From Alphaproteobacteria bacterium (GTDB lineage Bacteria; Pseudomonadota; Alphaproteobacteria; Sphingomonadales; Sphingomonadaceae), in assembly GCA_016650315.1 (NCBI GenBank), contig JAENVZ010000069.1, forward strand, positions 1 through 12,016: DNA of 12,016 nt, given 5' to 3'. Positions within the stretch are counted from its first letter, which is position 1. Every line of letters starts with the position of its first letter. A program made the position numbers and the translations under genes. The notes under the pieces are model-generated. The model saw only the letters and a list, made by a program, of their open reading frames with translations. It was not told the DNA's origin and searched no databases. Positions 6,251-12,016 of the stretch are shown here, one piece after another.

Positions 6251-8233
6251 GTGAAAAACCTGCTCGGCAATCCTGGAAAGCTGTTGCGCAGTATCGGCCG
6301 GGTACGATTGGCCGGAACGATTGCATTCCTGATCCTGGCGGTGCTGGTCGCGCGTTTTAGCTGGTATTTGCCCCTGACCGCACAGGCGGAACGGGCCTTT
6401 TACGATCTGCGCATGACCGCAACCGCGCCAAAGGTCGATCAGGACGACCGCATTGTCATGATCGTCTATACCGACGACACGCTGATCGATACGAAGAAGC
6501 GATCCCCGCTCGACCGGGCGACATTGGCGCGGGCGCTGCGTAACATTGACGCGATGGGCGCAAAGGCTATTGGCATCGACATCCTGATCGACCAGCCGCA
6601 GGACGAGGATGAGGAACTGCTGTCCGCCTTTGCAAAGATGCGCACGCCCGCTTTCCTCGCTTATGCCAATTTCGACACCAATCGCGGCAATATCGAATAT
6701 CGTCAGCAGCAATTTCTCGACGCATTCATGGCGCGACTGAAAGGTGACAAGGTCCATCCCGCGAGCATCAGGCTGGAAGTCGACAATGACGGCGTCGCCC
6801 GAAGCTGGCCCGGCCAGCCCAAAACACTGCCACCCCTGCTTGGTCCGGCAATGACGGGCAATGCGGCCTTCTTTGCCGGTTATACCAGCAGCATCCGATA
6901 CCGCCTTCCGCGCGCCGACGACCGGCCGGTCATTGCGTCCTTTCCCATTGATCTTTTCGCCAATCCCGACACGGCGGCAGCCTTTGCCGATCAAATACGG
7001 GGCCGTTATGTGCTGATCGGCGGCGACATTGTCGATCTCGATCAATTCGAAACGCCCATGTCCGCCTATACCGGAAAGCGGATGATCGGGCTGGAAGTGC
7101 ATGCCAATATTCTGGCGCAAATGCTGGATAGCTATCGGCCCGGTCAAGTGCCTGCCGGAATATTATGGTTGGCAGGCATTCTGGTCGTGATTGCAGGCGT
7201 GCTCACCAGTTTGATCGAAGGCAAAAACTGGAAAATCCTGTTCTTCATTCTGGTCCAGATCGTCTTTTTCATCGGCCTGCCCTTCGTGTTGCAAAACCAT
7301 GGCACGGACACGCAATATCTGCCTGCCACCGGATGGGGTCTGGCATGGTTCATCGCCTATGGGACCGTGGGATCGGCGGCGCGGGCCATTGGTTCTGAAC
7401 AGCGCAAATTTGCACAGTCGGCGCTTGGCAAATATCTGCCCCGCGACATAGCGCAAGAAATATTGAACGATCCCGAACGGCTGTCACTGCACGGCGAAAA
7501 ACGAGAGATTTTCGTGGTTTTCACCGACCTTGAAGGCTTCACCAAATTATCCCACGCGATAGAGCCGGAAATGGTCGCACAACTGCTCAACCATTATCTG
7601 GATATGTTGAGCGACGTCGTGCTGAAATATGGTGGCACCATCGACAAATTTGTGGGCGATGCGGTCGTCGCTTTCTGGGGCGCACCGATTTCCCGGCCCG
7701 ACGATGGCGAGCGGGCCGCACGCGCCGCCTATGCCATGTGGCAGGCGGGCGAGGCGTTTCGCAAGGATATTCCCGAAGGTGTGCCGCCCATTGGCCGCAC
7801 GCGTGTTGGCCTGCATTTTGGGGAGGCGATTGTTGGTAATTTCGGCGGTGAGGGGCGTATTCAATATACCGCGCTTGGCGACAGCATGAACACTGCGGCA
7901 CGGCTGGAGGCGGCGAACAAAAAACTGGAAACCCGCGTGCTCGCCAGCCGCGCGGCGACGGAGCGTTCGGGCCTTGACTGGTGGCGTCCCATGGGCCGGA
8001 TCTTGCTGCGCGGTCGATCGACACCCGTCGATATTTTCGAACCAAGGCCTGATTTGGATGCCAGTGACTTTGATCACATACAGAAGATTCTTAACCAGCT
8101 AGTAACCAATAAATCAGTCGCCATTAAGGAGCTTGCGGCCTATTCTGTGCAGCATTCCGATGATGCCGCGCTCGCAAATCTGTTATACCGTGCACAGCAC
8201 AGCCAAGCTGGAGGGGAATATGTTCTCGATTAA
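6251..8233 (+). CDS. CHASE2-domain class III adenylate cyclase
   Basis: This membrane-bound sensor cyclase would make cAMP in response to an extracytoplasmic cue. The 660 residues hold a TM helix (20-42), a periplasmic CHASE2 domain (about 45-290, with the typical AERAFYDLRM opening and a GRYVLIGG segment), three TM helices (about 301-323, 327-348, 358-378), then a cytoplasmic class III cyclase domain (about 418-595). Catalytic residues are all present: metal-binding Asp426 (FTDLEGFT) and Asp470 (KFVGDAVVAFWG), adenine-selecting Lys466 and Asp544, and transition-state Asn547 and Arg551 (GDSMNTAARLE). The Lys/Asp pair indicates ATP rather than GTP. A helical tail of about 60 residues follows. 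The start is GTG 6251 with a G-rich stretch just upstream. The FecR-like gene begins inside its last codons, so the two are translationally coupled. The ligand of CHASE2 is not known. Confidence 0.93.
   Translation: MKNLLGNPGKLLRSIGRVRLAGTIAFLILAVLVARFSWYLPLTAQAERAFYDLRMTATAPKVDQDDRIVMIVYTDDTLIDTKKRSPLDRATLARALRNIDAMGAKAIGIDILIDQPQDEDEELLSAFAKMRTPAFLAYANFDTNRGNIEYRQQQFLDAFMARLKGDKVHPASIRLEVDNDGVARSWPGQPKTLPPLLGPAMTGNAAFFAGYTSSIRYRLPRADDRPVIASFPIDLFANPDTAAAFADQIRGRYVLIGGDIVDLDQFETPMSAYTGKRMIGLEVHANILAQMLDSYRPGQVPAGILWLAGILVVIAGVLTSLIEGKNWKILFFILVQIVFFIGLPFVLQNHGTDTQYLPATGWGLAWFIAYGTVGSAARAIGSEQRKFAQSALGKYLPRDIAQEILNDPERLSLHGEKREIFVVFTDLEGFTKLSHAIEPEMVAQLLNHYLDMLSDVVLKYGGTIDKFVGDAVVAFWGAPISRPDDGERAARAAYAMWQAGEAFRKDIPEGVPPIGRTRVGLHFGEAIVGNFGGEGRIQYTALGDSMNTAARLEAANKKLETRVLASRAATERSGLDWWRPMGRILLRGRSTPVDIFEPRPDLDASDFDHIQKILNQLVTNKSVAIKELAAYSVQHSDDAALANLLYRAQHSQAGGEYVLD
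8210..8217 (+). promoter_or_regulatory. Ribosome binding site of the FecR-like gene
   Basis: GGAGGGGA lies 2 nt before ATG 8220, with its GGAGG core 5 nt from the start and inside the cyclase coding sequence. It fixes ATG 8220 as start rather than an in-frame ATG at 8133, which would spoil the signal peptide. Confidence 0.65.
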
Positions 8234-8993
8234 CAAAATTCACCGCAAGTCCCTGAAATCGGCAATTGTCCTTGCATTGCTGGCCATTCCTGCGGGCGGT
8301 GCACTGGCCGAAACCATCGTCGTGCGGGCAGGCGGCCCGTCTGCCCGCAACTTCCCTCCCGGCAAGAAAATTGCCGACAACAGCGTGGTGAGCCTGAAAG
8401 CCGGCGACATGCTGACCATCCTTGACGGTCGCGGCACGCGCACCCTGCGCGGCCCCGGCGCATTCAATACCAGCGCGACGGCGGGTACGGCAAGCGATAC
8501 GCGCACCGGCCTTGCCAGCCTGTTGGGTCCCCAGCGGGTCAGAACAGCGCGCACCGGAGCGGTGCGGGGCGGCGCCGATGAAGGCAAACTGCCACGCAGT
8601 CCGAACCTCTGGTATGTCGATGTCAGTCAGACATCGACCGTCTGTATCCCCGATGTTGCCAACATACAGCTCTGGCGACCCGATCTGACCAGAGCGATCA
8701 CACTTACCGCTCGTGACGAAAAAAGTGGGCAGAGCGCCAAAATTCCGTTCGACAAGGGCCAATTCCGAACGAGCTGGCCCGCCGCTCTGCCGGTCAGTGA
8801 TGGCAGCACGTACAAGCTGAACTGGCCAGGAGAGGCCAAGCCGGTTGAAATCACGTTTTCAGTGATGGACGCCAATAGCGAAGGACTGGAAAGCATGGCG
8901 TCGATGCTCATCACGCGCGGGTGCGACGCGCAGCTCAACCTGCTTGTCGAAACCGTAGCGTTGCCCGATCCTCAACCTGTGCCAGAGGGTTGA
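8220..8993 (+). CDS. Exported protein with FecR-like domain
   Basis: This is a 257-residue secreted protein. The signal peptide is residues 1-30 (basic HRKSLK, hydrophobic AIVLALLAIPAG, cleavage ALA|ET). Residues 31-82 resemble the beta-rich FecR-type domain: VVRAGGPSARNFPPGK, then VSLKAGDMLTILDGRGTRTLRGPG. In true FecR proteins this periplasmic domain sits behind an N-terminal anti-sigma region and a TM helix. Both are absent here and no sigma factor gene is near, so it is not a FecR regulator. The C-terminal half (about 128-250) is less clear. It has two cysteines (142 and 235) that could pair, and IQLWRPDL/YKLNWPG segments suggesting a beta-sandwich. Its start overlaps the cyclase end by 14 bp, tying it to the CHASE2 gene; a role as periplasmic partner is inference. 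The FecR resemblance is by eye. Confidence 0.75.
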   Translation: MFSINKIHRKSLKSAIVLALLAIPAGGALAETIVVRAGGPSARNFPPGKKIADNSVVSLKAGDMLTILDGRGTRTLRGPGAFNTSATAGTASDTRTGLASLLGPQRVRTARTGAVRGGADEGKLPRSPNLWYVDVSQTSTVCIPDVANIQLWRPDLTRAITLTARDEKSGQSAKIPFDKGQFRTSWPAALPVSDGSTYKLNWPGEAKPVEITFSVMDANSEGLESMASMLITRGCDAQLNLLVETVALPDPQPVPEG

Positions 8994-9005
8994 TTGCCTC
9001 AAAGG

Positions 9006-9030
9006 AAAAGCGCTGAATTCCAGCCTCTTT
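9006..9030 (+). terminator. Weak hairpin after the FecR-like gene
   Basis: AAAAG CGCTG (9006-9015) and CAGCC TCTTT (9021-9030) can form an imperfect stem around AATTC, with three internal mismatches. It lies 13 bp after the stop. It could attenuate read-through into the tpsB-like gene, but stability looks poor. Confidence 0.2.
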
Positions 9031-9116
9031 GCTTGCGCCCATAGGGTATGGCTGTTAGCAGGAGGCGGGGATAGACGCCATATCCAAACGTCGCGGTTAA
9101 AGCGTGTTCCGGTCGC

Positions 9117-9130
9117 ATGATTGAAATCAT
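9117..9130. repeat. Perfect short palindrome in the 211-bp gap before TpsB
   Basis: ATGATT (9117-9122) and AATCAT (9125-9130) are perfect arms around GA. They lie 75 bp before the TpsB start and just after AAAGCGTGTTCCGGTCGC. It could be an operator, a small RNA hairpin, or a copy of a dispersed intergenic palindrome of the kind common in alphaproteobacteria. The sequence alone does not decide. Confidence 0.35.
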
Positions 9131-9189
9131 CCTTCCCTATCGGGGAGGAATATAGATACGGGTTCGGTCGCAAACATGCAGGGGACGAT

Positions 9190-9195
9190 AGGGGA
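9190..9195 (+). promoter_or_regulatory. Ribosome binding site fixing the TpsB start
   Basis: AGGGGA lies 9 nt before ATG 9205. The start at 9205 puts a signal peptide at the extreme N-terminus. An in-frame TTG at 9121 would add 28 polar residues before it. Confidence 0.55.
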
Positions 9196-9204
9196 ACAAT
9201 CATT

Positions 9205-10935
9205 ATGGACCTGTCCGGTTTTGGACGCGCACTAGCAATTTTACTGACAGGTTCCGCGCTGGTTCCAGCGAACCTTTCGGCGCAGACCGTCAACGCGCCG
9301 ACCCGCGAAGAGATCGAGCGTGGACGTCCGCCTCTGACAGAAACACAACATCCGTCCAAACTGACCGTGGAGGGCGGCATCGAACGGGCGCCCTGCCCGC
9401 TGGCCGATCCCCAATATGCCGATTTGACCGTGACCCTGTCAGGTGCCGAATTCGATGGGTTGCAAGGCCTTTCACCCGACATGCTGCGCCCTGCATGGGA
9501 AGCCTATGCCGGGCGCGAGGTGCCGATCGCCACCCTCTGCGAGATCCGTGATTCGGCCGCGACCATCCTGCGTAATGCCGGTTATCTTGCCGCCGTTCAG
9601 GTGCCGCCACAGCGCATTGAAAAGGGCGGCGTCGTGCACTTCGACGTGTTGCTGGCTAAGCTGGTCGCCATTCAGGTGCGCGGCGATGCGGGCAGGAGCG
9701 AACGGTTGGTCGCTGCGCATCTGGAGGCCGTAAAGGGCCTGCCGCTTTTCAACATCCATGAGGCCGAGCGGCATTTGCTGCTGGCGCGCGACCTGCCCGG
9801 CTATGATGTTCGCCTGACCCTGCGTCCCGCCAATGCCGGACCGGGTGAGGTCATTGGCGAGGTCAGCGTTACCCGGCAAAAAATTCAGGTCGATGCGAAT
9901 ATCCAGAATTATGGATCGCACGAAACCGGGCGCTTTGGCGGCCTTGTACGCGTGCAGGTGAACGACCTGACCGGCCTTGGCGATGCTACGACATTCAGCC
10001 TCTTCAACACCGCCGAATTTTCCGAACAGACAGTGCTGCAGGCGGGACACAGCTTTTTTGTCGGTCATGACGGCCTGCGGCTGGCGGGTGATGTCACCTA
10101 TGCCTGGACGAAGCCTGACATCGGACTGGACATCAAATCGGAAACGCTGATCGCCAGCATGGCCGCCAGCTACCCGTTCATCCGGCGGCAGTCGCAGAAT
10201 TTGCTGGGCAGCGCCGGTTTCGATCTGGTCAATCAAAAAGTGGATTTCGGCCCGGTAACGCTTTCCAACGACAATCTGCGCATCCTGTTCGCCCGGCTCG
10301 ATTATGACATGATCGACGGCGCAAGCCTTGCCAGCACTACAGGCTATAACGCCGCGGAACCGATGTGGCGGCTGGGTGGATCGCTGGAGGTGCGGCAAGG
10401 GGTCTCCATCCTTGACGCCAGCAAGCCAGTGACCGGTTTGGCGACCGATCCGACCGCCTTTGTGCTGCGCGGCTCGCTCTATGGCGAATATCGGCCGATC
10501 CCCACGCTGACATTCAGCCTGTCTCCGCGCTTCCAATATAGCAGTGACGCCCTGTTCAGTTACGAAGCATTGTCAGCGGGCAATTACAGCGTCGGGCGCG
10601 GCTATGATCCGGGCACGATCATTGGCGACAGCGGCATCGGACTGCAGGCCGAAATGCGCTATGGCAGCATCGTGCCCAGGAAACCGGGAGCCATTGCGAT
10701 CCAGCCCTTTATATTCGTCGACAGCGCATGGATATGGAATGAAGATGTCGTTTACAGCGGTAATGATCCGCAAAAGCTTACATCCATCGGCGGTGGGATA
10801 AGGGGCGCCTGGGGCAACCACGCCCGATTCGACATCGCACTGGCTGTGCCGCTGGAACGCGCGGGTTTCCAGACCAAAAAGGGTGATGCGCGCTTGCTCT
10901 TTTCGCTTACCACCAAGCTTGTGCCGTGGAGGTAA
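9205..10935 (+). CDS. Two-partner secretion outer-membrane transporter (TpsB, ShlB/FhaC/HecB family)
   Basis: TpsB proteins are 16-strand outer-membrane barrels with two periplasmic POTRA domains that recognise and export a cognate TpsA. The 576-residue protein has the normal family size. Visible parts are: signal peptide 1-26 (ALAILLTGSALV, cleavage near LSA|QT); a polar segment with REEIERGR (34-41); POTRA1 about 73-150; POTRA2 about 152-224 (LVAIQVRGDAG, LPGYDVRLTLRP); and the barrel from about 226. In the barrel the L6-loop motif is VGRGYDPG (Arg465, Gly466, Tyr467), equivalent to VRGY/F. A following strand carries FIFVDSAW (Asp506), matching the F/GxD motif. Cys64 and Cys112 could form a disulphide. 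It ends KLVPWR, where many barrels end in an aromatic residue. The TpsA gene starts 2 bp after its stop, so this is the cognate pair. Confidence 0.94.
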   Translation: MDLSGFGRALAILLTGSALVPANLSAQTVNAPTREEIERGRPPLTETQHPSKLTVEGGIERAPCPLADPQYADLTVTLSGAEFDGLQGLSPDMLRPAWEAYAGREVPIATLCEIRDSAATILRNAGYLAAVQVPPQRIEKGGVVHFDVLLAKLVAIQVRGDAGRSERLVAAHLEAVKGLPLFNIHEAERHLLLARDLPGYDVRLTLRPANAGPGEVIGEVSVTRQKIQVDANIQNYGSHETGRFGGLVRVQVNDLTGLGDATTFSLFNTAEFSEQTVLQAGHSFFVGHDGLRLAGDVTYAWTKPDIGLDIKSETLIASMAASYPFIRRQSQNLLGSAGFDLVNQKVDFGPVTLSNDNLRILFARLDYDMIDGASLASTTGYNAAEPMWRLGGSLEVRQGVSILDASKPVTGLATDPTAFVLRGSLYGEYRPIPTLTFSLSPRFQYSSDALFSYEALSAGNYSVGRGYDPGTIIGDSGIGLQAEMRYGSIVPRKPGAIAIQPFIFVDSAWIWNEDVVYSGNDPQKLTSIGGGIRGAWGNHARFDIALAVPLERAGFQTKKGDARLLFSLTTKLVPWR

Positions 10936-10937
10936 CA

Positions 10938-12016
10938 ATGAACGCCAACGCCCCCAGCCATTCCGTGTACAACCGTAAATATGCGCCGCTGCTTCATGGC
11001 TGCGCCATCGCGCTGGCGCTTGTGGCGGTTGCCCGGGCGCCGCTGGCAAGGGGCCAGGCTTTTCAGGGCACCCCCACCGTCACTGCCGGATCGGCATCTG
11101 TAAACCAGGTCGGAACGACCGACACGATTACGGTATTTTCCGATCAGGTGGTCATTGACTGGGTCCCGACCGACACGAGCGGCGCCGGTACGATAGATTT
11201 CCTGCCGAGCGGATCGACGGGGTTGTTTCAGGATTTCATAAGCTTTCCGCTTGCCAATTTCACCGTCCTCAATCGCATTCAGCCGGTTAATGCCAGCGGT
11301 GTGCCTGTGTCCCTGCCCATCGCATTGAACGGTACTGTGCAAAGCCGATTGGCCAGCGTTCAGGGCGGTGCGGTCTGGTTCTATTCGCCCGGCGGCATCA
11401 TTGCCGGGCCAACGTCGGTATTCGATGTGGGCGGACTGTTGCTGACCACCAATGCAATCGCCGTCGATCCCACCAACGCCACGGGCAACTATCTTTTCGG
11501 CGCAAGCGGTCAAACCAGCTTTGCCGGACCTTCGGGCAGCACGTCGAGCGTCACGATCCAGCCGGGCGCCACAATCAGCGCCCTTGCCGCGGGCAGCTAT
11601 GTCGCGCTGGTCGCCCCGCGCGTGGTGCAGGGCGGCACGGTGACGGTCAACGGTTCGGCGGCATATGTCGCGGCCGAAGCTGTCGACATCACGATCAACA
11701 ACGGCCTGTTCGACATTGTATTCGGTACAGGCACGGACGATGCCAATGGCGTGGTGCACACCGGCACGACCAATGGCCCTGCCTCCACCGCTTCGACAGA
11801 CACGCAGCGCATATTCATGGCGGCGATGCCCAAGAATAGTGCCCTGACCATGCTGCTTACCGGCAATATCGGCTATACGGCGGCGGCCTCCGTAGCGCAG
11901 GAAGGCAGCGCCATCGTCCTGTCCGCCGGACATGACATCAGCGGCGTCATATCTGGCGGCACCAGCTCCAGCAGCGCGGCGGCCAACATCTCCATCGGCA
12001 ACGGCACCTACAGTTC
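10938..12016 (+). CDS. Filamentous haemagglutinin-like exoprotein (TpsA), N-terminal part, continues beyond window
   Basis: The frame is open from ATG 10938 to the right edge (359 full codons, no stop). It has a TGGAGG ribosome binding site (10927-10932) inside the TpsB tail. The signal peptide is extended, with hydrophobic CAIALALVAVA and cleavage probably at GQA|FQG (about residue 41), as is common for TpsA proteins. A TPS secretion domain follows: VTAGSASVNQVG, then DTITVFSDQVVIDW, TIDFLPSGS, FTVLNRIQP and SLPIALNGTVQSRL. Next is WFYSPGGIIAG (residues 147-157), in the place of the NPNGI box of classical TpsA proteins. VFDVGGLLLTT and Ser/Thr/Gly/Ala-rich, beta-helix-like sequence come after. 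TpsA proteins form long beta-helical adhesins, cytolysins or toxin carriers. Which kind this is cannot be told because the C-terminus is missing. Confidence 0.92.
   Translation, partial: MNANAPSHSVYNRKYAPLLHGCAIALALVAVARAPLARGQAFQGTPTVTAGSASVNQVGTTDTITVFSDQVVIDWVPTDTSGAGTIDFLPSGSTGLFQDFISFPLANFTVLNRIQPVNASGVPVSLPIALNGTVQSRLASVQGGAVWFYSPGGIIAGPTSVFDVGGLLLTTNAIAVDPTNATGNYLFGASGQTSFAGPSGSTSSVTIQPGATISALAAGSYVALVAPRVVQGGTVTVNGSAAYVAAEAVDITINNGLFDIVFGTGTDDANGVVHTGTTNGPASTASTDTQRIFMAAMPKNSALTMLLTGNIGYTAAASVAQEGSAIVLSAGHDISGVISGGTSSSSAAANISIGNGTYS

Noticed and set aside
6221..7147. A 308-codon open frame on the minus strand
   Set aside because: It is antisense to the CHASE2 part of the cyclase gene, with no domain, no ribosome binding site context and no operon partner.
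8220..8993. Calling the FecR-like protein an iron-dicitrate-type anti-sigma regulator
   Set aside because: It lacks the cytoplasmic anti-sigma region and TM helix, and there is no ECF sigma factor or TonB-dependent receptor gene in the window.
9472..10536. A 354-codon open frame on the minus strand
   Set aside because: It is fully antisense to the TpsB barrel region. It has no signature and is explained by codon bias of the real gene.
10752..11933. A 393-codon open frame on the minus strand
   Set aside because: It lies antisense to the 3' end of TpsB and the start of TpsA, both with clear family motifs, signal peptides and ribosome binding sites. Its translation is Arg/Gly/His-rich low-complexity with no recognisable domain, typical of a shadow frame in high-GC DNA.

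Overview
The window looks like chromosomal DNA from a high-GC alphaproteobacterium, most likely from the Sphingomonadales. That placement rests on the overall style of the proteins, the purC-purS-purQ order and the frequent GTG starts. It is an impression from the sequence, not a database match.

Layout. Bases 1-1512 carry purine biosynthesis genes on the + strand: the 3' part of purC, complete purS and complete purQ, the last two overlapping as ATGA. Bases 1534-2610 carry two genes on the - strand that converge on purQ: a VUT-family queuosine precursor transporter (yhhQ) and, 3 bp after its stop, a small unrecognised membrane protein. Bases 2749-2825 hold a complete tRNA-Arg (anticodon TCT, CCA encoded). 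It is followed by 274 bp with no convincing gene.

Bases 3100-12016 form one co-directional block of five genes: (1) an exported TPR-CHAT protein with an intact His/Cys dyad; (2) a CHASE2 membrane-bound class III adenylate cyclase; (3) a small exported FecR-like-domain protein whose start overlaps the cyclase end; (4) a TpsB/FhaC-type outer-membrane transporter; and (5) a TpsA-type filamentous haemagglutinin-like exoprotein that starts 2 bp after the TpsB stop and runs off the right edge.

How the genes may work together. TpsB exports TpsA by two-partner secretion, which is well established for these families. The other three proteins all have domains predicted to face the periplasm, which TpsA must cross: a peptidase-like CHAT protein, a sensor that could turn a periplasmic cue into cytoplasmic cAMP, and a FecR-like protein. 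My inference is that the five genes form a regulated and possibly proteolytically controlled surface-adhesin module. This is the most interesting system in the window. The purine, transporter and tRNA part looks like ordinary core genome.
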